Source of the DNA: Williamsia sp. 1138
Lineage (GTDB): Bacteria > Actinomycetota > Actinomycetes > Mycobacteriales > Mycobacteriaceae
Assembly (NCBI RefSeq): GCF_002095435.2
Contig: NZ_MJEJ02000046.1
Location: forward strand, 124,001-188,000
Reading direction: 5' to 3'
DNA length: 64,000 bases
Under the pieces are notes generated by a model that worked only from the letters and a program-made list of their open reading frames with translations, had not been told where the DNA came from and made no database searches. This document shows positions 17,464 through 25,679 of the stretch, one piece after another. Numbering within the stretch: the stretch's first letter is position 1; each line of letters begins with the position of its first letter. A program made the position numbers and the translations under genes.

Positions 17464-18318
17464 ATGACCGGATCAGTCCTGGTGGTCATCGGTGTCGGCG
17501 GGATGGGAGAGGCGATCGCGCGCCGACTCGGCTCCGGAAGGCCGACGCTCATCGCCGATCACAATGCCGAGCGCGTCGAGAGCCTGCGAGAGCAGCTGCG
17601 ACACAGCGGCTACGACATCCACGCCCAACGAGTTGATGTCGTCTGCCGGGACTCACTGAGCGCCCTGGCGGCAACGGCGGCCGAGCTCGGTGACATCACA
17701 TCCGTCGTGCACACCGCAGGCGTCTCCCCCGCTCAGGCCCCGGCACATCAGATCGTCGAGGTGGACCTGGTGGGCACCGCCCTCTCGCTCGAGGTGTTCG
17801 GTTCCGTGATCGCCCCTGGCGGCGCCGGGGTGTACATCGCGAGCGTTGCAGGACACATCCTCGGCGCGGCGGTCGACGACGCCTCCGCCGCGTTACTCGG
17901 CGGAGGCACCCTCGACGAGATGGCCGGTGCGGCAATCTTCGACATGCCGGATGTTCCGGACGACCTCGCCAGGGCGCTGACCTACGGGTATTGCAAACGC
18001 GGAAATCAGCTCCGGGTACAGGCCGCGGCACCGTTGTGGGGCGACCGAGGCGCACGGGTCAACAGCGTGAGCCCGGGCGTCGTGGCCACCGCGATGGGCT
18101 GGGAGGAGTTCAACGCCGACTTCGCCCACCAGGCCTACGAGTCGATGATCACCGACTCTGCCGCCGGGCGGTTCGGCACCGCAGAGGACGTCGCCGCTGC
18201 CACCGAGTTCCTGCTGGACAACAGCAAGTCGAGTTTCATCACCGGCACAGATCTGCTGGTGGATGGCGGAGTGGTCGCCGGTCTTCGTTCCGGCCGAGTC
18301 GGTATGACGGGTTCTTGA
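17464..18318 (+). CDS. Short-chain dehydrogenase/reductase (atypical, with central insertion)
   Basis: A 284-residue SDR. The cofactor motif is degenerate (GVGGMGEA, near residues 11-18, lacking the usual alanine-rich spacing). The catalytic pair YxxxK is in YGYCK (near 176-180), and the C-terminus has FITGTDLLVDGGV. Between the catalytic serine region (IASVAGH) and the tyrosine there is an insertion of about 25 residues (around DEMAGAAIFDMPDV), which resembles SDRs that act on bulky or steroid-like substrates. It follows the TetR gene by 44 bases and has GAGAGGTG before its ATG. Substrate unknown. Confidence 0.83.
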   Translation: MTGSVLVVIGVGGMGEAIARRLGSGRPTLIADHNAERVESLREQLRHSGYDIHAQRVDVVCRDSLSALAATAAELGDITSVVHTAGVSPAQAPAHQIVEVDLVGTALSLEVFGSVIAPGGAGVYIASVAGHILGAAVDDASAALLGGGTLDEMAGAAIFDMPDVPDDLARALTYGYCKRGNQLRVQAAAPLWGDRGARVNSVSPGVVATAMGWEEFNADFAHQAYESMITDSAAGRFGTAEDVAAATEFLLDNSKSSFITGTDLLVDGGVVAGLRSGRVGMTGS

Positions 18319-18375
18319 CCACCTTCTCATCCGACAATGGACACACGCCGCGCTGTACCCTAGTCTTCATACAAG

Positions 18376-18421
18376 AGTCCAGACAGCTGTCCATCTCGAG
18401 AATCGCTGTCTGACAAGTTCA
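18376..18421. promoter_or_regulatory. Inverted AGACAG/CTGTCT elements before the mycofactocin-type dehydrogenase
   Basis: AGACAG at 18381-18386 and CTGTCT at 18406-18411, in inverted orientation, lie 58-98 bases upstream of the dehydrogenase start. The segment CTGTCTGACAAGTT is close to CTGTCTACAAGTT at 16740-16752 in the TetR/FMO region. An operator role is inferred. Confidence 0.35.
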
Positions 18422-18478
18422 TCGACAGAGAACGCAGGCCGCTCGGTTCTGCGCTCGAACGAACTGGGGAGAATCGCC

Positions 18479-19297
18479 ATGGGCAAGCTCGACGGAAAAG
18501 TCGCATTCATCACCGGCGCCGCGCGAGGTCAAGGCCGTAGCCATGCGATCCGGCTCGCTCAAGAGGGCGCAGACATCATCGCGATCGATCTGTGTGCCGA
18601 CATCGCCACCGTGCCGTATCCACTGGGAACACCCGAGGAACTCGCCGAGACCGTGAAGCAGGTCGAGGCCTTGGACCGTCGAATCATCGCCACCCAGGCC
18701 GATGTACGCGATCTGGCCGCCCTGCGAGCGGCTGTCAGTGAAGGCGAAGCGCAGCTCGGCAAAGTGAACATCATTCTCGCGAATGCCGGCATATCGGTGT
18801 TCGGCGAGGATGGCTCCGACATCGAGACGCCGTGGCACGACGTCATCGGCGTCAACCTCACCGGCGTGTACAACACCGTCATGGCCGCGGTCCCGAGCCT
18901 CATCTCCGCGAAGGCCGGATCCATCGTGCTCACCAGTTCTTCGCAGGGCCTCAAAGGTACCGGCGGCGTCGGGGCACCGGGTAACACCGGCTACGTGGCC
19001 GCCAAACACGCCCTGGTCGGCCTTATGCGGAGCTGGGCGAATTGGCTGGGACCCCACAACATTCGGGTCAACACCATTCATCCGACCGGAGTCAACACCC
19101 CGATGATCCGCAACAAGCTGATGGAAGAGATCTTCGAGGCATTCCCGGAAGCCCAGGAAGCCACCCGCAATCTGATCCCCGTGCCGTGGGTCGAGCCAGA
19201 AGACATCTCGAACGCGGTCGCCTTCCTCGTCAGCGACGAGGGGCGTTACATCACCGGGGTGGCACTACCCGTGGACGCCGGATTCGCAGCGCGCTGA
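18479..19297 (+). CDS. Mycofactocin-coupled SDR family oxidoreductase
   Basis: A 272-residue SDR. The opening GKVAFITGAARGQGRSHA and the segment IIAIDLC are characteristic of the mycofactocin-coupled subfamily (TIGR03971), whose members keep NAD tightly bound and pass electrons to the peptide-derived cofactor mycofactocin. Known relatives include carveol dehydrogenase. Catalytic residues are Ser in LTSSSQG and YVAAK (near 167-171). An insertion around residues 41-60 (PYPLGTPEELAETVKQVE) is also typical. Substrates of the group are secondary alcohols of terpenoid or cyclic type. The mycofactocin biosynthesis genes themselves are not in the window. Confidence 0.9.
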   Translation: MGKLDGKVAFITGAARGQGRSHAIRLAQEGADIIAIDLCADIATVPYPLGTPEELAETVKQVEALDRRIIATQADVRDLAALRAAVSEGEAQLGKVNIILANAGISVFGEDGSDIETPWHDVIGVNLTGVYNTVMAAVPSLISAKAGSIVLTSSSQGLKGTGGVGAPGNTGYVAAKHALVGLMRSWANWLGPHNIRVNTIHPTGVNTPMIRNKLMEEIFEAFPEAQEATRNLIPVPWVEPEDISNAVAFLVSDEGRYITGVALPVDAGFAAR

Positions 19298-19300
19298 CCG

Positions 19301-20356
19301 TCACGCGGCCGATGAGTCGCCCGCCAGCGCAATCGTGTCCAGATCTCTGATCGCGGCGCAGGAGCGGGCAACCATGGCCGCGAACATCTTGTCACCACGT
19401 TCGGTGCGCGTGCCGTACGCGCAACCGAACACCGACACGAGTGGACCCTGGATCATCGCGAAACAGTAGTCTTCCCAGCAGTTCTCGAAGGTGTAATCCT
19501 CGGCACCATGGGACTGCAGGGCGCGGTGATAGTCCGCGACGAGGTCCCGTTCGTTCTCGCGACGCTCGGCGGGCGAGAGACTCGTGCCAATGAAGTACGC
19601 CAGGTCGCGAGCCGGCAGCGCCAGGCTCAACGTCTGCCAGTCGATCGCGGTCACGCCTGCGCCGCCGTTCGGCGGGAAGAGCAGGTTGTCGAGGCGATAG
19701 TCGCCGTGGACGAGACCGAACCGCTCTGAGCGTGCGAGCGCCCAGTTCTCCGCCACGTCAACACATCTCCACAGAGTCGCCCGGTCCTCGCCGGCGATCA
19801 GATCCCCGAGACCGTCGATGAAGATCTCCGTGGCGGGACCGTACATCTCGGCGAGGAGTTTGGCGTCCTCGGGCCCGTTCACCGCCAAGCCGTCGATCTC
19901 GAGCAGCGAGGGGTCGCACCACCGCGGGCCGTGGAGACCGGCCAGGTTCTCCACCGCGTCCCGGGCCTGCGCTACCGTACAACCGGCGAGCTGATCGCCC
20001 TGTTCCGCCGGGCTCATGTCCTGCAGGAGGAGGGTGAAATCCGCTCCGGTATCAGAGATGTCGGCGTAGTAGCACTCCGGGACCCTGATCGCAACGGTGG
20101 CCGCGATCTCGCTGTAGAACCTGACCTCCGACCGATACACACCGGAGAGCATCTCGCGCGTAGCCGGATCCACGGCGGGCAGCTTCGCCAGCATACGCAC
20201 CGGATCTTTGACACCCGTGAGGTCCAGCCGGAAGCAGGTCCCGATCTGACCGGTGCCGATCTGCGCGGTCGTCACGGTCTCCACGTCTTTGCCCAACGTA
20301 TCGGAGAGCCATTCGGCGGTGACCTGGTCGATGGACGTGACGATGGGTGCGGTCAT
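19301..20356 (-). CDS. Phosphotransferase family protein (aminoglycoside phosphotransferase / ecdysteroid kinase-like)
   Basis: A 351-residue protein with the kinase-like fold. The catalytic loop is VHGDYRLDNLLF (Brenner-type HGDxxxxN, near residue 219) and the metal-binding motif is AIDWQ (near 238). The ATG at 20356 overlaps the stop of the F420-dependent gene upstream (ATGA) and has AAGGG before it. The family includes antibiotic kinases, but many actinobacterial members lie in lipid and sterol gene clusters and their substrates are unknown. Co-translation with an F420 enzyme points to metabolism, not resistance. Confidence 0.8.
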   Translation of the reverse strand: MTAPIVTSIDQVTAEWLSDTLGKDVETVTTAQIGTGQIGTCFRLDLTGVKDPVRMLAKLPAVDPATREMLSGVYRSEVRFYSEIAATVAIRVPECYYADISDTGADFTLLLQDMSPAEQGDQLAGCTVAQARDAVENLAGLHGPRWCDPSLLEIDGLAVNGPEDAKLLAEMYGPATEIFIDGLGDLIAGEDRATLWRCVDVAENWALARSERFGLVHGDYRLDNLLFPPNGGAGVTAIDWQTLSLALPARDLAYFIGTSLSPAERRENERDLVADYHRALQSHGAEDYTFENCWEDYCFAMIQGPLVSVFGCAYGTRTERGDKMFAAMVARSCAAIRDLDTIALAGDSSAA

Positions 20357-21450
20357 GATGCGACCCTTCCTGGATTGGCAGGTAGGTGATCGAAGCGACC
20401 CGTCGGCCGCACACGGCGCCAGGCCTCGAGGACCGGCGCGAGTTCTGTCGGGGTGGCGCCATGCAGGATCACTCCGTCGGCACCGCAGTCGAATTGGTCG
20501 GCAACACGTTTGGCGCACTGCGCCGCCGACCCGGTCGCCGACGCGGCGAGCCAGTGGTCCGGCAACAGCTCGGCCACCCGGGTGAGATCGTCGACCGTAC
20601 CGATCGCGTCGAAGGCGCCGGGAAAGTTCTTGACGAACTCGTCGTTTCGGAACCGCTCGAGATCCGCGGGGTCCCAGCCGTTCACCTGCACCAGCACGTG
20701 TCCGTACCCCTGCAGGTACGTGGCCATCCGGCCCACGAGCTTTCGCAGTCTCAGCTCTTCGGATATCGAGTCCTCGACGGTGGCGAGTACGGACCAGATG
20801 CGTACGCCCGCCGGGTCGCGTCCTGACTCTTCCGCGGCCCGGCGAATCGTCTGCACCGACCTCGACAGTGTCTCATCGCTGAAGAACGTGTGTAGCACAA
20901 CACCATCGGCGATGCGGCCGGCGAGTTTCAGGGTCTTCTCACCGATCGCGACCATCATGATCGGGATGTCTTCGTCGAACGACGGGTCTTGCATCAGGAA
21001 CGGATACTCACCTGCCGGGCCATCGTGCCCGACGACGCTGCCGCCGGACCAGAGAGTGCGGTAGATACCGACGGCATCCTCGATCTGCGCCGAGGTGATC
21101 CGGGGCAGACCCATCACGTCGAAGAGCATGTCGAATCCGCGGCCGAGGCCGAGCGCGTATCGCCCGCCGGTCAGGCGATGCAGCGTGGTGCCCATCGTCG
21201 CGGTGACCAAAGGGTGTCGGGTGTTGTGATTGGTTGCTGCCGAGGCGATCCCGAGTCGCTCGGTCACCGCTCCGACGGCCCCCGCCAGAACACCCGCATC
21301 CTTGGTGTTGAACCGCTCGGACAAGAACAGAGACCCGATGCCCAACCGCTCCGCCAGCTCGGCCTCGCCCACCAGGTCGCGAGGGCTGTTCGAATGGCCC
21401 GCCAGTCCGTAACAACCGAGTTCAGGCAATGCCGAGTGGTCCTCTGTCAT
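20353..21450 (-). CDS. F420-dependent luciferase-like oxidoreductase (TIGR03857-like)
   Basis: A 365-residue luciferase-like-monooxygenase-fold protein. The start ELGCYGLAGHSNSP and the core GGRYALGLGRGFD (near residues 95-107) are typical of F420-dependent members found in Mycobacteriales rather than of FMN luciferases. The TIGR03857 assignment is from recognition of the N-terminus and is tentative. These enzymes use deazaflavin F420 for hydride transfer on alcohols or ketones. AAGGA precedes the ATG. It is first in a coupled pair with the phosphotransferase gene, and the related LLM gene lies 94 bases upstream. Confidence 0.85.
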   Translation of the reverse strand: MTEDHSALPELGCYGLAGHSNSPRDLVGEAELAERLGIGSLFLSERFNTKDAGVLAGAVGAVTERLGIASAATNHNTRHPLVTATMGTTLHRLTGGRYALGLGRGFDMLFDVMGLPRITSAQIEDAVGIYRTLWSGGSVVGHDGPAGEYPFLMQDPSFDEDIPIMMVAIGEKTLKLAGRIADGVVLHTFFSDETLSRSVQTIRRAAEESGRDPAGVRIWSVLATVEDSISEELRLRKLVGRMATYLQGYGHVLVQVNGWDPADLERFRNDEFVKNFPGAFDAIGTVDDLTRVAELLPDHWLAASATGSAAQCAKRVADQFDCGADGVILHGATPTELAPVLEAWRRVRPTGRFDHLPANPGRVAS

Positions 21451-21544
21451 GTCGCATCCTTCATCACACGTTGACCCCCAACAGTTTCGGCCCGCTCGAC
21501 GGCGTTGTCGGCAAGGTCGGCGGACGTATTGGCACGGTCGGCGG

Positions 21545-22405
21545 TCAGACCGTCGCCGGACTCAGCCCCAGCTTGCCCGCGAGTTTCGTCAGGTACGCGC
21601 TCGCCCGCTCCTCGCTGTCGTCGGGGACGCCGTACAGCACGGTGGTGACTCCCAGTTCGCGCCACTGGTCCAGCTTTTCCTGCACGGGCTTGAAGTCGAG
21701 GACCACGATCTGGGGCTCACCCTCGCGCCCCGCATCGGCCCAGATCTGCTTGAGCAGCACCACCGATTGCTCGATGTCCTGCTCACCCGGCGTGGTGATC
21801 CAGCCCGACGCACTGCGGGCGATCCACTTGAAGTTCTTCTCGTTGCCTGCGGCGCCGACCAGGACCGGCGGACCCGGTTGCTGCACGGTTTTGGGCCATA
21901 CCCAACTCGGACCGAAGTTCACGAACTCGCCTGCGTACTCGGCTTCTTCCTGTGACCACAGCGCGGTCATCGCCTCGATGTACTCGCGAAGCATCGTGCG
22001 ACGGCGCTTCGGGGGCACGTGATGATCCGACAGTTCATCGAGGTTCCAGCCGAAGCCGACACCGAGTGTGACGCGTCCTCCCGAGAGGTGATCGAGTGTG
22101 GCGATGACCTTCGCGAGGGTGATCGGATCCGACTGCACCGGCAACGCGACCGCGGTCCCCAGCCTGATCCTGGACGTCACCGCAGCTGCGCCGCTGAGCG
22201 ACACCCAGGGGTCGAGCGTGCGCATGTAGCGATCGTCGGGCAATGACGAGTCGCCGGTCTGCGGGTGCGCCGCGTCCCGCTTCGTCGGGATGTGGCTGTG
22301 CTCGGGCACGAAGTAGGCGTCGAATCCGGCCTGCTCGACCAACGGGGCCAGGATCGCCGGCGCCAGTCCGCGATCACTCGTGAATTGGACGATTCCGTAG
22401 TCCAT
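21545..22405 (-). CDS. F420-dependent luciferase-like oxidoreductase (TIGR03619-like)
   Basis: A 286-residue LLM-fold protein. It contains YFVPEHSHIP near the N-terminus, IRLGTAVALPVQ, and the conserved GGRVTLGVGFGWN (near residues 108-120), matching the shorter TIGR03619-like F420 group. CAGGAGA precedes the ATG. It is not a close copy of the neighbouring LLM protein: it is about 80 residues shorter and the motifs differ. The upstream region has AGTAACACGTTCTA at 22474-22487, a KstR-like site with one mismatch. Probably oxidises or reduces a cyclic substrate with F420. Confidence 0.85.
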   Translation of the reverse strand: MDYGIVQFTSDRGLAPAILAPLVEQAGFDAYFVPEHSHIPTKRDAAHPQTGDSSLPDDRYMRTLDPWVSLSGAAAVTSRIRLGTAVALPVQSDPITLAKVIATLDHLSGGRVTLGVGFGWNLDELSDHHVPPKRRRTMLREYIEAMTALWSQEEAEYAGEFVNFGPSWVWPKTVQQPGPPVLVGAAGNEKNFKWIARSASGWITTPGEQDIEQSVVLLKQIWADAGREGEPQIVVLDFKPVQEKLDQWRELGVTTVLYGVPDDSEERASAYLTKLAGKLGLSPATV

Positions 22406-22484
22406 CGTGTCTCCTGCTCTTCGAACCGGCCCGATACGGACCGGTGACTGGACACCAGTCTAGGTCGAAGAACAGTAACACGTT

Positions 22485-23567
22485 CTAGATTGCGCGGATT
22501 TCCCTGCCGGTGAACAGTTCCGCCTGCGGATCGGCGTCCCGGAAGATGCCGTTGCCCGGGGTCGTCCGGCTCAGCGCGTCGACCGCGAGGACGACGGCCG
22601 CCGATGTCCAGCAACTCTTCTCGACGGGCCAGCGCTTCCCGTCGGCGAAGACGAGCCCGGTCCAGTACGAGCCGTCCGGATCCCGCAGATGCTGCATGTC
22701 ACCGAGCAACTCGAGAGCATCCGCGGTGTCGCCGAGTGCATCGAGAGCCAGTACCAACTCGCACGTCTCGGCTCCGGTGACCCACGGCCGGTGATCGACG
22801 CAGCGGATGCCGAGGTCGGTGACCACGAAATCGTCCCACCGCTGGGCGATGAGCTCTTGCCCCGCCCGGCCCCGGATCGCGCCGCCCAGCACGGGGTAAT
22901 ACCAGTCCATCGAGTACTCGGACTTCGGCTCGAACAGGTGCGGGCGGCTACGGAGAGCGTCGCCGAGCAGACCCAATGACAGCCGCCACTGCTCGCAGGG
23001 CTGATCGAGCTCCGCCGCGATCGCAACCGCGCATCCGAGCGCCTGATGGATACTCGAATTGCCCGTCACCAGCGCGGAGTGATAGATCCCCGGGAACGAC
23101 CCCGACGCCTGGTCCGGCATCGGATAGGTGGCGCCCCAGTAGATCTGCCCTCCCGGCGCCTGCATGGCGACCACCAGGTCGATGGCCGAACAGACCGTCG
23201 GCCACATCTTCTCCAGAAACCGCACATCTGACGTGATCAGGTAGTGGTGCCACACCCCGACCGCGATGTAGGCGCAGAAGTTGCTGTCGGTGTTCGGATC
23301 GACGATGTCGCCGACCACCATGCGGATCGGCCATGACCCGTCCTCCCGCTGCTCGCGCCGCGACCACTCGTAGGCGGCCTCGGCCTCGGCGATCAGCCCG
23401 GTGGCGCTCAGCGCCATCGCGGACTCGATGTGATCCCACGGGTCGGTCTGTCCGCCGGGGAACCAGGGCATGGCACCGGAGGGTTCCTGCATCGCCGCGA
23501 TCGCGCGGCCGGTGGCCAGCGTCTCGTCTGCTGTGATCAGATCATCGAGCTCGGGGATCGCCGCCAT
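22485..23567 (-). CDS. Prenyltransferase/squalene-cyclase-fold protein of unknown activity
   Basis: A 360-residue protein with an alpha-helical toroid look. Repeated tryptophan and Gly/Asp motifs (GAMPWFPGGQTDPWDH, REDGSWPI, PDGSYWTG) resemble the QW-type repeats of the prenyltransferase/squalene oxidase superfamily. No DCTAE or DxDD catalytic motif is evident, so cyclase or prenyl-transfer activity is doubtful. It is the third gene of a tight operon after a GT4 glycosyltransferase and a SAM methyltransferase, three bases behind the latter. The same trio occurs in other actinobacteria as far as I recall, suggesting cell-envelope glycolipid or polyprenyl-linked sugar work. Confidence 0.65.
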   Translation of the reverse strand: MAAIPELDDLITADETLATGRAIAAMQEPSGAMPWFPGGQTDPWDHIESAMALSATGLIAEAEAAYEWSRREQREDGSWPIRMVVGDIVDPNTDSNFCAYIAVGVWHHYLITSDVRFLEKMWPTVCSAIDLVVAMQAPGGQIYWGATYPMPDQASGSFPGIYHSALVTGNSSIHQALGCAVAIAAELDQPCEQWRLSLGLLGDALRSRPHLFEPKSEYSMDWYYPVLGGAIRGRAGQELIAQRWDDFVVTDLGIRCVDHRPWVTGAETCELVLALDALGDTADALELLGDMQHLRDPDGSYWTGLVFADGKRWPVEKSCWTSAAVVLAVDALSRTTPGNGIFRDADPQAELFTGREIRAI

Positions 23568-23570
23568 TGC

Positions 23571-24284
23571 CTATGCCGGCTTGCGCAGGTAGAGGATGAC
23601 GCTCTTGCCGATGACCGGGTTGAGCACCTGCTCACCGACCCTGGTCAGCTTGGGCGCGCTCATCATGTCCCACACCAGCAGCTTGTGGTACGCCTTGACC
23701 AGCGGATTGTCGTTCTTCTCCACGCCCACAGCGCATTTGAGCCACCAGTACGGCGCGTGCAGGGCATGGGCATGGTCGGTACCGGTCACCTCGAGTCCCG
23801 CGCCGCGGAGCTTGTCGGCCAACTCAGACGCCTTGTAGATGCGGACATGGCCGCCTTCGTTGGCGTGATATTCGTCCGAGAACGTCCAACACACCTTTTC
23901 CGGCCAGTACCGCGGGACGGTGACCGCGGCGACGCCGCCCGGGGCCAGAATGCGCGCCATCTCGGCGATGGCATCGGTGTCATCGGGGATGTGCTCGAGG
24001 ATCTCCGACATCAGCACCACGTCGAACTCACCGTCGCCGTAGGGCAAACGCAGCGCGTCGCCCACCTCGGCACGCGCTTTCGCCGATGCCGGCACCTGCC
24101 CCTCGGCGATCATGGCGTCGAACATCTCGGCGACGTCGGCCATGTCGCTCTCGGACATGTCGAAGGCGATCACGTCGGCACCACGACGGAACATCTCGAA
24201 CGAGTGCCTGCCCTGGCCTGCGCCGATGTCGATGACCTTGCTTCCTGCACTTACACCGAGCCGGTCAAAATCAACGGTTAGCAA
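23571..24284 (-). CDS. Class I SAM-dependent methyltransferase
   Basis: A 237-residue methyltransferase. SAM motif I is VIDIGAGQGRH (near residues 16-26), with an acidic residue in IAFDMSE and the post-motif DVVLMSEILEHI. The TTG at 24284 is preferred as start: it has GGAGG five bases upstream and makes the N-terminus MLTVDFDRLGV, the usual form in actinobacterial relatives. The ATG at 24344 would overlap the upstream gene by 74 bases. The chosen start overlaps the glycosyltransferase stop by 14 bases, indicating coupling. The acceptor is unknown; a glycosylated lipid is a reasonable guess. Confidence 0.83.
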   Translation of the reverse strand: MLTVDFDRLGVSAGSKVIDIGAGQGRHSFEMFRRGADVIAFDMSESDMADVAEMFDAMIAEGQVPASAKARAEVGDALRLPYGDGEFDVVLMSEILEHIPDDTDAIAEMARILAPGGVAAVTVPRYWPEKVCWTFSDEYHANEGGHVRIYKASELADKLRGAGLEVTGTDHAHALHAPYWWLKCAVGVEKNDNPLVKAYHKLLVWDMMSAPKLTRVGEQVLNPVIGKSVILYLRKPA

Positions 24285-25572
24285 CGCTGCCTCCTGGGGC
24301 GATATCTTCTGACTGTCCGAACGTGGTCGTACCGGCGAACTCATCGATCGCCTCTTGGTAGTTCTGTGCGGTCTTGGCCGCGACGGCTGCCCAGCTGTAT
24401 CGAGCCTCGACCCGCTCGCGGCCGCCGGCCCCGAGTCGGCCCCGCAACTCCGCGTCGTCCAGCAGACGTCCGAGTGCCGTGGCGAGCGCACCCGAGTCCA
24501 TCGGGGGTACCAGGAGCGCCGCCTCTTCCGCTTCGCCCACCACCTCTGGGATCGCCCCGGCCCTGGTCGCGACCAGAGGCGTACCGCAACTCATCGCCTC
24601 GACCGCGGGCAACGAGAACCCTTCGTAGAGCGACGGCACACACGCGACCTCGGCCGAGGCCAGCAGATCCGCGAGTTCGTCGTCGTCGAGACCCGAGACG
24701 ACCCGAACCGAATCCCGGATCGAGAGCTCGTCGATCCGGGTGTCCGACGGGCCGCCGGCCACCAACTTCGACACCAGCACGAGCTCGACCTGGCGCTCGG
24801 CGCGCAGCTTGGCCACCGCCTCGAGAAGGTACGAGACGCCCTTGAGCGGCGCATCAGCGCTGGCGACACAGACGATCCGGCCCGGGACCCGCTCGGCCGA
24901 TGGCCGGAACTGATCGGTGTTGACGCCCAGCGGGATGGTGGTCAGGCGGCCCTCGGGAATCCCGAAGGCTTTTCTGATGTCCACTTCGCTGCTCTTGGAG
25001 ACGGTGAGCAGACGCGGGATCTTCCGGGCGACCTTTCCCTGCATGCGCAGGAAGCTGTGCCAGCGCCGGGCGGTGATCTTGTGCAGGCCTTTCGCGGCCT
25101 TCACCGCGAGTTCGCGGTCCCGGGTGATCGGATGGTGGATCGTTGCGACCACCGGCAGGCCGCCGCGTTCGATCTGCAGCAACCCGTAACCGAGGCACTG
25201 GTTGTCGTGCACCACGTCGAAGTCCGCGGTGCGCTTCTTGAGAAGCTTCGCCGCGCGGAGGCTGAAGGTCAGTGGCTCCGGAAAGCCGGCCGTCCACATC
25301 GTCAGCACCTCGAGCGCGTCGATCCAGCTCTTGATCTCCCACGGCCATGGCGTCCGGAAGGGGTTCTCGTCGTTGTAGAGATCCAGGCTCGGAACCTTGG
25401 TGAGGGTGACACCGGCTGCGACGGCCGACTCGTCGAGATCGGGATACGGCTGCCCGGAGAACACCTCGACCTGATGACCGAGGAGGGCCAATTCGCGCGA
25501 CAGGTGACGAACATAAACGCCCTGTCCACCGCAATGAGGCTTACTTCGGTACGACAGCAGAGCTATGCGCAT
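24271..25572 (-). CDS. Glycosyltransferase family 4 (GT-B fold)
   Basis: A 433-residue retaining GT-B enzyme. The N-terminus has GGQGVYVRHLSRELALLGH (near residues 16-34), the donor-proximal loop of GT4. The C-terminal domain has the E-x7-E motif in YEGFSLPAVEAMSCGTP (near 318-334). No signal peptide or membrane span is seen, so it should act on the cytoplasmic face, transferring a sugar from a nucleotide donor. It heads the operon with the methyltransferase and the prenyltransferase-like gene. Confidence 0.88.
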   Translation of the reverse strand: MRIALLSYRSKPHCGGQGVYVRHLSRELALLGHQVEVFSGQPYPDLDESAVAAGVTLTKVPSLDLYNDENPFRTPWPWEIKSWIDALEVLTMWTAGFPEPLTFSLRAAKLLKKRTADFDVVHDNQCLGYGLLQIERGGLPVVATIHHPITRDRELAVKAAKGLHKITARRWHSFLRMQGKVARKIPRLLTVSKSSEVDIRKAFGIPEGRLTTIPLGVNTDQFRPSAERVPGRIVCVASADAPLKGVSYLLEAVAKLRAERQVELVLVSKLVAGGPSDTRIDELSIRDSVRVVSGLDDDELADLLASAEVACVPSLYEGFSLPAVEAMSCGTPLVATRAGAIPEVVGEAEEAALLVPPMDSGALATALGRLLDDAELRGRLGAGGRERVEARYSWAAVAAKTAQNYQEAIDEFAGTTTFGQSEDIAPGGSVANR

Positions 25573-25679
25573 TGTGACCTTTCGTACGGGCCTTGGGTGG
25601 CCGTAACCTTATCCGCCCAGCGATGTCCTCGCTGTCCGGCCGAACTCCGTCGCGCCTGCCCGCCGTCGCGGGTCGGCGG

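Noticed and set aside
19301-20356. Calling the phosphotransferase an aminoglycoside resistance gene
   Set aside because: The fold is shared by many metabolic kinases, and the gene is coupled to an F420-dependent enzyme.
24284-24344. ATG at 24344 as start of the methyltransferase
   Set aside because: It would overlap the glycosyltransferase gene by 74 bases; the TTG at 24284 has a better ribosome site and the usual family N-terminus.
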